Below are positions 37,663-50,172 of a stretch of DNA of 64,000 bases, piece after piece. Source of the stretch: Erythrophleum ivorense. Its lineage: Eukaryota; Streptophyta; Magnoliopsida; Fabales; Fabaceae. The stretch is from assembly GCA_026724425.1 (NCBI GenBank), contig JAIUCV010000003.1, forward strand, positions 50,284,477-50,348,476. The letters are read 5' to 3'. Under the pieces are notes generated by a model. It was not told where the DNA came from. It did not search any database and worked only from the letters and a program-made list of their open reading frames with translations. The position numbers and the translations under genes are program-made. Position 1 is the stretch's first letter; each line of letters begins with the position of its first letter.

Positions 37663-38400
37663 TATTACAAATATCCTAAAAATACTATGGACCTAGGCAT
37701 ATGACATCAAGGGTCATTGATACAATCACATGACGATGAATTTGGCTAAATGCATAAACGATGTCTTCAAAGGCATCCAATCTTTGCCTATATCTGACCT
37801 AGTGAAGGAAACTTTTTACTATGTGAATAAATACTTTGTGAATCATGCTAAGCAAGTTAATGGACAAAAGCAACAGGTCAAGTCATTTGTCAACCACTTG
37901 TGAAGAATATGGTGATAAATGCATGACATTCCCCTGTGTGCATTATAAATGCATTTGACAGGCATGTCGCAGCATTCAAGGTTGAGGAGTTATATGATTA
38001 GCTAAATTGTTAGCTTAACTGATACTCCAAGATAAATTCACAGCACACAAGTGATAGTGGTGAATTTTAAGTGAAAAAGTATCCATGCCAACATGTTCTT
38101 ATAGCTTGTGCCAAGGTCTCATTAGACCCTTTTCAATTGGTAGACTAGGTTTTCTAACTGGACACCATGCAAAGTGCATATGTCAATGAGTTCCTCCCAA
38201 TCAGAGGGCAAGAGTACTAGCAATAGCCAATCAATTCGAAGTTAGCACTTGATCAATTAATGCTCCATTGAAGAGGTCAACCTCACTCCATTCTATTGCA
38301 AAATGAGATGGACTTTAAGTCTTCAGGACAGCTAATTAGGTATAGGCTATGTAGACAAATTAATCATAATTGTGCCACATGTCCACATTGTCACCATGAC
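37663..38400 (+). pseudogene. Mutator-like element 2, transposase 3' part
   Basis: Resumes the transposase cut at 14411. The first codons after the TAT duplication match element 1 from its ITNIL motif onward. Then come counterparts of MNLVKAMNSIFKGI near 37735-37780 and of VNRYFVKQA near 37825 (VNKYFVNHAKQVNG). The SWIM block follows near 38060-38130 (QCQHVL-like, IACAK), and the C-terminal RYRLCRQINHNCATCPH near 38338-38390. Multiple stops and frameshifts; dead. Confidence 0.75.
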
Positions 38401-38559
38401 AACTAATAGCAAACTATAGAAATTTATAAGAACCATTGTAGTACACTATAATAAAAATGCATAAGAACCATTGTATATGAGCCATTGTTGTTGAATGAAT
38501 TTGAACTCAGACTTGTATCCATTGATGTCAAAATTTATGTCCATCAAATCCTATAGGTT

Positions 38560-40930
38560 TATGAAAGACATGGTTGGTCCGAAATAGGTGATCGATCCAA
38601 GTCTTGAGGACAAGTCACTCTTGTACCTCTAAAGATTGCATGTATTGTCTACCATTTGGCATGGTCAAGTAAGATAATTTAATAAGCCTATTAATTGTTT
38701 GTTTATGTTACACACATAGGCAAGATCATTTACCTTTTTATGTAGGGACATTGTATGCTTTGCTCACAACATGTTCAACATGAAAATCGTTTATGTGATT
38801 CATCTCAGGCCATTGTGGAGTGTCTCTAACAAGCTAGTTTTTACAACTTAGCCAACTTAGGCAATTCAAGTATGATCTATCACTTGTGTTAGCACTTGTA
38901 GATTGGTGGGGTCATGAGACACATAGGTTCCACACCAATTGAGGTAAGTGCATGATCACACTTAAGGATGTTGCTATGTAGTTGGACCGATCATATGAAG
39001 AGGATCCCATTTCTGGTTCGACAAACTATACATAGACAAAACATGTGAGTGACTCTTTAGGATGACATTGCCAAAAGATAAGATTGAAGCTTAATGGCTA
39101 AACATTAATTAGTTAGTTGAAAACTTTAATGAACTACCAGAGGATGTGGATGACATGCATGTATGTCAATTCACATGTGCCTAGATTATTAAATCAATGA
39201 ATGGTTGTCTAACGTCAAATAGGTGTGGCCATAAAATTTATTTGATGCACTTCCCTTTGCTCTAAGATTTTAAAGAAGTTGGCCAACACAATTAGGGGTC
39301 AACAATGTTAGATCACCTCTATTTAGTGTCTACAATGCCACTTATGTGGATTGACATAATATTGGTGGATACTTGACATTGTTATACCTATGAGCATAGA
39401 ATCAATTCACCATGCTTGCGCTAAAGAGATTGCCAACCCTAGATCCTCAAATAGAGGATTATCTTTTCCTTCCACCTTTGGGCTTCATGTATGAATGCTT
39501 AACCGTTGATTTTGCTACATCTATAGTGTCTCCATTTGTTTCTCATTGTTTGGTTAATATGCTTGCTCACTTTCCCAAATAGAAGAATGTTGGTCAACCC
39601 CCTTATTCAACTTAGGAGCCCTTAGCTAGTATAGGGTTTTACTTGATAGAATGGGAGACAACAAGATTTGTTAACTTTTTTAGAGTCTTTATCAATATGT
39701 ATCACATCTTTGAAACTCCTTAATTAATTAATATTTCAATAATTTTGCCCATAAGTTATTTGATGCCTATATGAATAACAGCACATGTGCCAACTAATCT
39801 TAAAGTACTACTTAACATCTCCATATATCTACAGAGCTTTAGTCCTACACATATGCTTTTACATCATAAAGTAGCATCATCTAGATTGTGTCTTCCGCCA
39901 ATTTGGTAGGTATCATCCAATCCCTCAAGAACAATAAAGTTGGATGCCCTCTATGCCATACAACTCCAAGGAAGAACCCAAACCAATTGAATAATAGAAC
40001 ATGTAACTTTCATCATTTCATGGAATAATGGTGAGACACCATAGCTCAAACTCTTTATAATATAGAGCTTCTTAATCACACATCCAAGTACATGCAATGG
40101 TACTAGAAACATATCTAACAATGGATGGATTTAACTAATGCTATTACTAGCTATATAGTAAACTTTTAAATAGTTATCGCCATTGTTTGTTTTTCTTATC
40201 TTAATAAATGTTATGTTGATCTTTAATGTTTTATCTTTCTTTTATTTAGGCTAATCTAGTAGAAAAACTATATAAGTTGCACTTGTAAGACCCTATACCC
40301 ATAGATTTCTAAGAGACTATAGCCTGAGAATCTAGGAATATCTTGCCTACTCTTAAGGAATAACAAATCACGATGGTGCCCTAATCTACTAAACCAACAC
40401 TTGATCTACAATGGCCTCAAATTCCGATAGAGAGGCTAGGGAAAAGATGCAAAGGCTACATGTCAACTAAACAACCCAATGTTACAAAAGTGCAACAACA
40501 TCACGACACTCGTGCAAAAACTTCATCTACGCCTAATATAGGTAATGCTTCCTTTTCTTATATCTTGGCACTAATGCAACAAGATTTTGGCACATCTAAT
40601 TTATCTTCTTCTATGCCAGCCAACCAACTTGGCAACTTTGGAAGAGTCAAGCACTCTTATTATGTGCTGCCTTCACTGATGTCATAGTTGGAATCACCTA
40701 AGGCCTCATTGTTTACAATAACCCCATAGTAGATGTCTTGCACCTTTGGGTCAATCCCTGGTTCACTATAATGCCACATGACTTAATTCTTTTGATTCAA
40801 TCCCCAAACTTATATTTAAATTCTTCTCTTGCAATCAATATTAACAATCCACTCCAAGAGTAGCAATTACAAGAACAGTTAAAGCAACACCATCCACAAT
40901 GTGTAAGGAACTAGGAGTCACTACAAATAC
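38560..40930 (+). pseudogene. Plant mobile domain gene of Mutator-like element 2, broken
   Basis: Same position relative to the transposase as in element 1. Recognisable blocks: LALVDWWGHETHRFHTN near 38890-38940 followed by GKCMITLKDVAM; the HKIYLMHFPLL counterpart near 39230-39260; and a C-terminal tail with NQLGNFG near 40620-40640 and Gln/His-rich sequence near 40860-40900 before similarity ends. The open stretch at 40460-40687 is part of this C-terminal region (low-complexity linker), not an independent gene. Heavily decayed with many stops. Confidence 0.7.
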
Positions 40931-42336
40931 TTTTTGTTAGAGCTAATGTAACTTTGGTAAAATATGATATAATTCTTTTTTTTTAATTATCATATATCAT
41001 TTTATTTATTTTAATTAATTTTTCTTCCATGTACACGTTAATTTCAATAATTTTACATACTTTGCTTTTGCAATTTGTAAATGGTGAAATTGGTAAATTG
41101 TATAGCTTTCCATGCAAAACATTGGATGAGAAGCTGGAATTATGGGCATTTAATAACAACTCTGTGGCTATGCGCTACTAAGTTGTTAAAAGCACACCAT
41201 GATCTATGAGGAGTTCAAGGGAAATTAAAGTTAACTCGTGCTAAAATATAGTATATATATGTGTAGTGCTTTTCGCACAGTAATATTCTGACACAATACT
41301 TTTTCCTCTAACAGTATCTTGATCAAGGAGCCCGTTAATTGGGGCTGGAATAGGATCGTGTTGGTTTAACTTACTCGTAAGTAGAATATTGGGATAGACT
41401 ATATTTTAGAGCTAGAATATTCAAAATCTACTTTTTGTAGCATATGCTTTTTTTTTATTTTTTGATAAATTAGTTAATATAAGATTTTAATTGATATATC
41501 CTAAAATTTAATTTAAAAGCACAAAAAGTTAAGAAACCATGACTTTGATTGCTCTGCATAAGCAAAACCCACCTCAAGCCACCATTGGATACTCACTTTA
41601 TGGCTTACAATTATGTGATGCAATTACGTAGATTCCACAATCCTATGATATAATAATGTAGTGGAGATTCGAAGAAATAATTGACTCTTGAAAGAGAGAA
41701 AGTGAGGTATCAGTTAATAATGTAATCTTTTATGATCAAAATTGCAAAAATAATATTTTAGTGAAGTGAAAACTCCAGTCAATTTTCATAATTAGCAATG
41801 TTCATTACACAATGGCATGGCCTGTAACTTCCGCTTAAAGGGCATATGGCATGAATTGATATCAATCTAGCTAAATGAAAAAGGAATAGGTATGACTGCT
41901 CCATCATCTCGATCTTATAGTGTAATGGGGCCCAACAAGGTTAGGTATTATGAGAGGCTACTAATATCCTATGTAGCACTCTGTAGATCTCTTTCTAAGC
42001 AATTAAATGATGCTATTGTTTGTGACTATAATCATCAATCCTGTGTTCAGATACTGTTAGATAGTTCATTGGTGGCTGTTTATTTTGATTTGTTCTGTTC
42101 CTTTATTCATTGACTTGTTAGAGATGGTTGGTCTGATTTTATTTCTGCATAGGTTACTTTTAACAAGTTCCATTTTTTATTTCTTTTTGTATAAAAACAA
42201 GTTCCATTTTGCTTAAGGTTTCAAACACCGTGTTACGCATTTAATTCTCCGACATTGCATTTAGATGCATGCTTTTGGTGATGGGTCCTATAGTACTTTC
42301 TCACATAATGTAGTACATGTTTAGAATCTCTTTTCG
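40931..42336. other. Unassigned DNA after Mutator-like element 2
   Basis: No protein family recognised. A 73-codon open frame at 41892-42113 (+) has non-repetitive composition, but I could assign no domain and see no splice-linked exons. The far end of the Mutator-like element probably lies in the first part, but no inverted repeat was found. Confidence 0.4.
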
Positions 42337-42389
42337 AAACCACGTTTATGTAGAAACAACAAATTGTTGCTTCTTCGCAAACGTGGTTT
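42337..42389. repeat. Short inverted repeat (hairpin)
   Basis: AAACCACGTTT (42337-42347) is perfectly complementary to AAACGTGGTTT (42379-42389). The loop contains a second, nested inverted pair, CAAC/GTTG around AAATT. It could be the core of a small MITE or a fold-back RNA. Confidence 0.6.
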
Positions 42390-43089
42390 TGAGCTTTGCA
42401 AACGCAGAACCAAACATACCAGTAGTTGGCCTTCTTACATGCAGTTATTATCCTTTTTCCATATGCTAGTAGTTTTCCTTAACCTGGATATGTATTGTCT
42501 TCCTCGTAACTTAAAAGTTATACCATAGATTATTTGAATCTAGATAGCCATTTTCTGGACTTGAGTAAGTATATGGTGTCCATTCTCAAATATATTTATC
42601 TGTAAAAGAGATAATTTTATCAAGTTTCTTGAGTTGGTTTTAAGATACAGTTTAAAACTTGGGCTCTTTCTTCTTATTTGCTTATCTTCTTAACAATTGC
42701 CCCCATTATGATGTGTATGTATTCTTTACTCTCTTCCTGGTAAAATAGTTTAAGAAATATATTAATTGTCATATTCTAGTTTTAAATTAATAAGAATTCG
42801 TACACAGTTCATTTCTCCATTATTCTATTGTTGCTTTCTAAATGTTTCAGCTTCTATGATATAGGTTGGTGCATGATGCATGTGTGTGTATTATATAATC
42901 CCATTTTACTATCCTATGCTTATGGATTTCCTAATTTGTGGAAGAGAAAAAAAAATTGTAAATATGCACAAGCATAATGACCCAAAAAATATCATTCACG
43001 TTAATAGCAGAATTTATGGTATAATATTGTTGCTTTTTAAAAGTGTACACTTAAATACACATATTGCAACAATAATATAGTAATGAGAT

Positions 43090-44290
43090 AAGATCATTTC
43101 CTTGAAGATTTGTTGTTAAAACTCATCAAGTACCAAAATATACACTCTAACTTAAATTAAGCATATCAATTGCAAGTGAATATGTAGCGAAAATCCAATA
43201 AAACTATTTACTATGCAAAATTTTAAGATCAAAACTAATGTTTGGAAAACCAAGTGGATAGAGGCATCTAGAATTATAAATCGTCCAAATATTTCAAAGC
43301 AATTTAATTCGGCACTCTTAAACTTTGCTGTCAATGGTAATACATGTTAACCTAGGGTTTAATTGCACCTATAAGTATCTTTCTAAATCTCATATAGATT
43401 TACCTAGTTTATTCCATAATGCCTTATAAAATTAACCAAGCTCAATTTAGTAGCACAATTTCTAATTTGACTATATGGGGCTAATGAGTATATTCCTATC
43501 TTATTAATGAAACTATTCACTCATTCGAGTTTTAAGTACTCACGTAATTCAACTCAAGACCTGATTCCACTTTTCCTTTTTCAAGTTCAAATAAAATATC
43601 AAACCATTCCAATTATTAGCTAAGCAATAAGAAAGCATGAAGCATAAGGCTATATAAACTCCAATAATCACAAAACAAAGTGTGAAATAATTACTAATCC
43701 ATATAAAGGTTTATAATAATCCTAGATTAAGAAGTTTAACCATACATAATCATAAAAACTAGTAACAAAGTTGAAGCTAGATCTAGAAACATTTGAATAA
43801 ATGCAAAGAAAAGAAGAAAAGAAGAGAAAACTAGTAATGGATGGTTATCTTCTCTTCAATCTTCAATGCCTAGTACTCCCTTGCTCCAAAATGCCTCCAA
43901 GAGCTCCTCCTCAGCCTCTAAGAAGCACACAATGATGGGCCAAGCAAATGAGAGAAGTATATTTATCAAAACCTAGCCAAGATTACCAACTAAAATGGCA
44001 GCATTTTGATGAGTGTGAATTGCGCCGTGACATAAATAATTTAAGTTGTAATACAATTGCATACTATGCAAGGTAAAAATGCCAAAATCCATTTTGTGCC
44101 ACGACTTGAAGTTTTTATGTCACAGTGCAATTGCCTTTTGGCGTAAACCTCAATCATCCTTCAAATTGCACTATAACTTGTCTCATTTATGTCATGGCAC
44201 AAATATTTTAATCTCCAAAACTACTACTTTGAAACTTCTTGACTCTAGATTTTCAACAGTCTAGTTCTAAGTTGATTCTTATTCAATTTT
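43090..44290 (-). mobile_element. Degraded LTR of family B, reverse orientation
   Basis: Read on the minus strand it resembles the solo LTR at 50412-51908: a region rich in GTGGC/GCGCC-like words near 44010-44200, then a counterpart of CATAGTCATATTAGGACCC (near 43470), a counterpart of GCATAAGGAATTATGGA (near 43420), and an AACAAATCTTC-GGAAATGAT end near 43110 like the CAAATTCTCGTGGAAACGAT end. Similarity is patchy and the ends are approximate. Confidence 0.45.
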
Positions 44291-45699
44291 TATTGTATAT
44301 ACATTATAAAAAGGGCAAAGTATGAGTAATTTTTAAAATTTAATCATAATTAAACTAAAATTTGTCTATGGTATAAAAACTTATGTATAAAGTTATATAT
44401 CCTATCTATACATATTTTTCTTATAGTTAGCCATATTTACTACAAAATTAAAATATTAAACATTTATTTCCTAACAAAAATATGCAATATAACATGAAGG
44501 ATTAGGAGTTAACGAACACATATGGGGTGGGTCCCTTATCATGGGTTGTCTTGCTTGTGGTCGTCTACTGGGAATTGCATCATCAACAAGTGGAGTTTTG
44601 TAATATGTATATATATATATATACACGTCGGATATTTCAACTTCATCCGTTCTGAATTTGGGCTTGTCTTAAATCGTGATTTTATTTCTGGGTGTGATTT
44701 GTGAACCAATCTTATTGATCGGGTCATCAATCAGGGAGATCTACAGACGACATCGAACTTCCCTAAATTTTTTTCTATTACCATGGATTTCAGGTGCTTC
44801 TTTTATCTAGTTCCTAAAATGTTATGGTTGGTTAGCAGCATTCATTAATGGCATGTTTGAAACTGTCATTATTATGAGGAGATGGATGTAAATTCCTCTT
44901 CTTTTTTATTATTATATTTATTTAAATAAGAAGAGATGGATGTATAATGTATATAAGCTTTTATATTTATTAATTAGACATAGTTTTGAATCAGCATTCA
45001 CATCATAAAATTTTTTTCACAAAAAAAATTAAATCAATTTTATCTTTTGAAAAGTACAAAGATATTCATACAAGAATGTTTATAGTTCAAGAATAATTTT
45101 GAGGATGAAGTTAGTTATAATGTATCAATTTGTTAAATTTTTCTTTAAGCAGGGACAAATGTCAAACAATGCTACAAATACTCCAATTACCAATTCAAGG
45201 ACAAACGATTCGGAAAACTAAAGAAATTGAATATATTTCTTCTATTAATTACTGTATATATAGGTGTTAATTATTGTCCTTGTAGGACCAAATACTTTTC
45301 TGCAGTCGTTGTATGCCAATATCAATTTATATCCAATCGCGACAACTTCATATGTCAGCTTTTTCAGATCTCTAGGCCTTCCAGCATCCTTGGCTTGGAA
45401 CTCAACTTAGACATAAACCAGACCAAATCAACCAATTTAACTGAAAACCGACGCTATATATTAGTCCTGTTCATTAAGCGCACAAAATTAATCAAGATGA
45501 AAACTAATAAAAAATCAATAACAACTCATCAACAACCAATAAAACCAGCTAAAACCAAATAAGCCAACAATCCACTGAATTTTGAAGTTTAGAATTATGG
45601 GCTTCAGGTATCCATTGGTGCAGACCATATATACGGGATGCAGGATCAGGTTCTGCCATTTATTTATAACGAGATACTCAAGCTCCTCTATTGTTCATC
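44291..45699. other. Intergenic DNA without recognised genes
   Basis: Contains an (AT)n run near 44607-44623 and short open frames that match no family I know. Nothing else can be supported. Confidence 0.45.
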
Positions 45700-45965
45700 A
45701 TTTGATGTGGCACCAGAATAAAACGAGTTTGTGTGAGACCAAGAAGTGCATGACTGATGGAGTTGGTTAACGCACTTGATGTCGTGCGTGGCCTCGCTTT
45801 TTTCATTGTAGAAGAGGGAGGTGACTCTGGCGTATGAGGAAGTCTCGGGGTTTCATTTCCGAATCAAAGCTTCAGCTTCTTCGATGCTAGAGCTCGAAGG
45901 TGTTGAAACAAAAGGTGACGAAGGCAGAGAATGGCGGGACATGGAGAATGACAGAGTCTTGCGGT
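45700..45965 (-). pseudogene. EXO70 exocyst subunit, N-terminal fragment (pseudogene)
   Basis: Minus-strand reading gives a Ser/Pro-rich start (MSRHSLPSSPF from 45942), then SIEEAEALIRK, a TGA, then NPETSSYARVTSLFYNEKSE and IKCVNQLHQ. After a one-base frame change it continues MHFLVSHKL. This is the N-terminal signature of plant EXO70 proteins (A-E-A-L/I-I-x-K-W-x-P-x-T-S-x-Y-A-x-V-T-S-L-F-Y, then IKCVN-L), subunits of the exocyst tethering complex at the plasma membrane. The TGA stands where the family has Trp (TGG), a single-base nonsense change. The remaining roughly 500 residues of a usual EXO70 are absent downstream. A short decayed duplicate, not a working gene. Confidence 0.72.
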
Positions 45966-48485
45966 GAAAGCAGGGAGCAGAGGCTTCTCATTTCTTTACA
46001 AATCAATATATGTAGATGATCTCAAAGGTCGGATATAGTTTAAGTTTAATCAAAGTGGGATGTGTTTGTTTGTTTGTCGGGAATAGTGGATTTTCCCAAT
46101 TGAAGTGGGAGAAAAAGGGAGTTGCAGCTGCAGATTGGATGATTGGACCTTGAATTGCAGGGGTATATATAAAAGTGCCAGAAATTGAAAAATATATTAT
46201 TTTAAATTTTAATATATTAAAATTATATTTAATATATTTTTAAATCAATTAATTATTAGTTTAAATTACTTGATAATAATTTTGGGACTATTTTAATATT
46301 TAAATTTATTAATGTTTATTTGTTATATTAAAATTTATATATAAAATTTTAAAAACATATATTTAATTATTGCATCACAGTTTGAATACAGTCAAACTAA
46401 TAAATTATAAATTAATATATAATTAAACTAATAAATTATAAACTAATATATCCATTAATTTAATGATCAGTTCAATTTAAAAACCATTGCATTTTGGTCG
46501 AACTCCATTTTTATGTCTCCTTTCTCTGGGAGAGAAGAAAAATATTTTGACTTATCATTAGAAAAAATAACAATGATCTCACAGTTTTTTTCCAATGATC
46601 TCACACTTATTCAGAAAAGAAACTAGGTCTCCCTTTTATCCAAAAAGAAAAAAAAAATTGTATTGAAGCACGAAAAGGTAAGTTAAATACGTTGCTAATA
46701 ATATGCAATAAATAATAATACTTTGTACGTAAATAAAACAAGAAATCCTCAATCACTCAAGTCATTTGATTTAAAATTTCAGCCGGTTATACCTACCAGA
46801 ATTAATCCTAACTTCATGAAAAGAAAACAAAGAGACGCATCGGGCCAAACAAGAAATAAATTTATTTTCATTTAATTTAAATCCCTAAATGTGTACCGAT
46901 ATCAAATAATTGATCTTAAAGAAAAGAAACTAAAACAAAAATGACATTCTTATTATATATAATTATTCTTGTTCATGAAACGAAGCTACCGTTTCATATA
47001 ATCATAAACTGATTGATCCTCATGAAAAGAAAAGAATGGAAGAACCATGGAAACGAACAATTGAAAAGAAATCTTGCGATATAATATAAAACGGTAGGCC
47101 AAATCTATATTCATGATACCCTTTTATTCATAAATGAAAAACAAAGCATTACCAAAAAAAATTACAACCAGAAAAAACTTATATACAATTTATTATATCT
47201 TTATTATTAATTTTTTTTAATTAAAACTTAACACATATTCTTCAAATAATTATATAATTTTTTAATTAAATTATACACTTATGATGTTATTATTAAAATA
47301 GCATACACTTGTCATATTTTAATTAAATAATATAATTACAAAGATATAAAAAAATTTCATATAAATTTAATCCAAATATAAATATACCTTGAAAGGTGAT
47401 TGGCAACTTTTGGCGCCAAGAACAATAATACCACTACTATTCATAATAGACTGCTTTTGTACACCATAATAAATATGCAAGGAATAGCAGGAAAAGAACA
47501 AGAAAAATCTGTGAAGAACGTGCAAGAGAATCAAGAGCAAACGAATGAGCGACATTATTTTTTTAAAATTTTTTAATATATATTATCAAACAGTTTGTTG
47601 TGAGATTAATTTTGTTTAAGATTTGCGAGTGCCGCTTCTCAAAATATTTTTCACTGGACTCAAACATCTTATGATATAAAAGTCTCTCAATAACTGAACT
47701 CCGATACCTGTCTCACTCTTTATGGATAGTCACTGCACATAAATTTATCATGCACTAAATAGATTACTGGTAAAAATTCACCCAATAGAGAAGTGGAAAA
47801 AAAATAAAGTATAATATATCACATTTTCTTGATAAGAAAATAAGCGTAAAAAATTGAAAATTGAATATAATACGTAAACAATGACAATGCGATATTTAAA
47901 TTTGCTACAAATTGAATATTTTATATATAATACTTACTCACTATAACAAAATGTTGACATATTTTGGGAACTTGACGACATATATTTTCAATTTGTAATT
48001 GATATAATAATTTTTATTTAGACGAGAGATTGATTGAAGTTAACTTACAAAGCGTAAAATTACTATAAAACTTAAAGTTGTGATTGACATAGAGGAAATA
48101 GGATATTATTTAGCAGTAAAGTACACAAATATTTTTTGGGTTTTGTGAAACTATATAAATCTTTTTTTTTTATTTTTAAAATATACATACCTCTCTCTTG
48201 AAACAAAAAATTACTTAGTTTAATTTTAATTTCTTTGATTAAAATATCTTTTATATATCTAAATACATATTTTTTAACTAAAAAAAATTAAAATTAGACT
48301 AAAGTGTAAGTCAAAATTTTATTTTAAGAAACATTTATATATATTTTAAAAATAGATAAGAAATTTATATAATTTTAATAAAATTCAGAGCAAAATTTAT
48401 GTAATTTTGTCTATTTTTAAATTTATTGTATTTTTGTATCAATAGAATGTCACTTTAGAATTCCACATTTGGTGAAACTCTAATG
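45966..48485. other. AT-rich intergenic DNA
   Basis: No coding sequence recognised. At 47939 the string CACTATAACAAAATG, followed by GACATATTTTGGGAACTTGACGACAT-like sequence, resembles the start of a CACTA-type element, but no partner end was found. The rest is low-complexity A/T DNA. Confidence 0.45.
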
Positions 48486-48690
48486 CCTATATAAAAAAGT
48501 CAAGGGAGCTAATGGGTTGCACGTACAGATTACTTGCTCCTTCTCTGATAAATCGTTGCCGGCACCATCGTTAACGACCACCACCATCCACCGCCATATA
48601 CAGCAACCTTGTCATTGCCTTTGCTTTCTCTAGGCTTACGTTCATCGTTTCCTCCATCAACAATCTTGTATTGCTTAAGCCTTGAAGGTA
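48486..48690 (+). promoter_or_regulatory. Core-promoter-like stretch with possible 5' leader
   Basis: A clean CTATATAAAA box (about 48487-48496) is followed by a markedly less AT-rich, C-rich stretch (ACCACCACCATCCACCGCC near 48577) ending at a plausible donor GAAG/GTAACG near 48688. This looks like a TATA promoter plus a spliced 5' leader. No coding exon follows that I can identify; the MAPKKK-like pseudogene starts about 1.5 kb downstream on the same strand and may be its remnant partner. Confidence 0.35.
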
Positions 48691-48718
48691 ACGCAGATTT
48701 CAATTATTATTCCTTTTA

Positions 48719-48722
48719 CTAC

Positions 48723-48764
<42 letters not shown>
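48719..48764. repeat. (ACAT)n/(AT)n compound microsatellite
   Basis: About four ACAT units followed by about 14 AT units. Confidence 0.9.
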
Positions 48765-48767
<3 letters not shown>

Positions 48768-50172
48768 TGCGTTATAAATTATTATGTAACATGTGCATTA
48801 AATTTCTGATTGTATGAATTGAAAGTTTTGTCTTAGTTTCTTTTCTTTAAGATCAATTCTTTGATATCGGTACACATTTGGAGATTTAAACTAAATGAAG
48901 ATAAAATTTAACTCAGACTCTCAGATTAGTTATACTTCATTATCTACTAAAACAAACCAACACAATACGGATTATAAACATGTTAAAGAAATATTTTTCC
49001 TTCAATAATTGATTCTTTAGTATTCCATTCATTTTCGGACATTTGAAGACTTAAATCGATTGCAGATGAGGAAAATCCGTTGAGTTTTTCTTGTTTATTC
49101 AGTATATATGCTTCGCTTTCTTTTCTTTAAGTTGGGATACTTATGTGATGAATATTTAAATTAAGTCACCGATATATTGTATGTGTCGAAAATTAATTTC
49201 TCCTTTATTTATTTATTTTGACAGCCTGTGGCTGTTCTTTAACCCTACTCCATGATGGTTAACTCCTTTAATATTGTTTTATTTATCCTGAGTCATAAGT
49301 TCGCATGCGGTCTTTCCCTTAGTGCTAAGCTTCCTGGGACAACAACGTAGTTTTCTGAGTTTTCATTTGCTTTTGATAGTTCATCATAGTGCTGCACACA
49401 AATACATCCCAGTTAGTATAATTAATACCAATTGATTAATCGGTCAAAAAATCCTAATCGTTTATTGGATCCTTTTTTTTTTGGGGGTGCAAGAGGAGGA
49501 TTGAATTCGTTACCCTTGATCTAAATTCTTACCCACCCAATCGCCTGGGTTAGCCTAAGATGATTATTATTCGATCAATTTAATTTTACTATTAATTATT
49601 CATCCCTTGATTTATTAGCTCCATAACAACATCCCCTACCATCTAAATAAGGCGTTATTTCTATTTGACATAACAAGAAGAAGAAAAAATTACACTTGCC
49701 TACTCTGAAATTTGACCCAAACTGGAACATCTGCCAAATTGATGAATTTTTAAGATTAATGGGCTCATTTATCTATCTCATCACAATTAATCAATCGGAG
49801 GAGAAATTGTAATTGGAAGCAAAGATGAGGACGCAAGAGTATGTGCAATTTCTCCCATGTCACACGCACACGGAATTAATTTTACTGGAGATAAATTTGA
49901 GAGAAATTACTTAAAAGCAAAGATCAAGGCGGATAATTACATTTTCCACATTATTTTATATACTTATGATTTAGATCTACGATAAGCTCTGTTGTATTTT
50001 TTTTTTTGTAATTAAATTGTTTGAATTAATCAATTTTTTAAATCAAAACATGGAGAAAATTATAAAATAACTACTTAGACTTTTCTTTTCTCCTTTATTT
50101 AGATTAGGGCTGCACACTATATGTAGAGAGATAATATAATAATTTTCCTATTTGTCATTCCGGGTTAATCAA
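48765..50172. other. Noncoding DNA before the kinase pseudogene
   Basis: No gene recognised. Short G+C-richer patches (for example 49230-49390) show no protein similarity. Confidence 0.45.

Noticed and set aside
44522..44730. Overlapping frames on both strands around a TATA-repeat
   Set aside because: Both run through an (AT)n microsatellite and show no recognisable domain.
49440..49560. tRNA-like B-box words near GGATTGAATTCG
   Set aside because: No matching A box or cloverleaf could be drawn; no tRNA gene is supported anywhere in the window.
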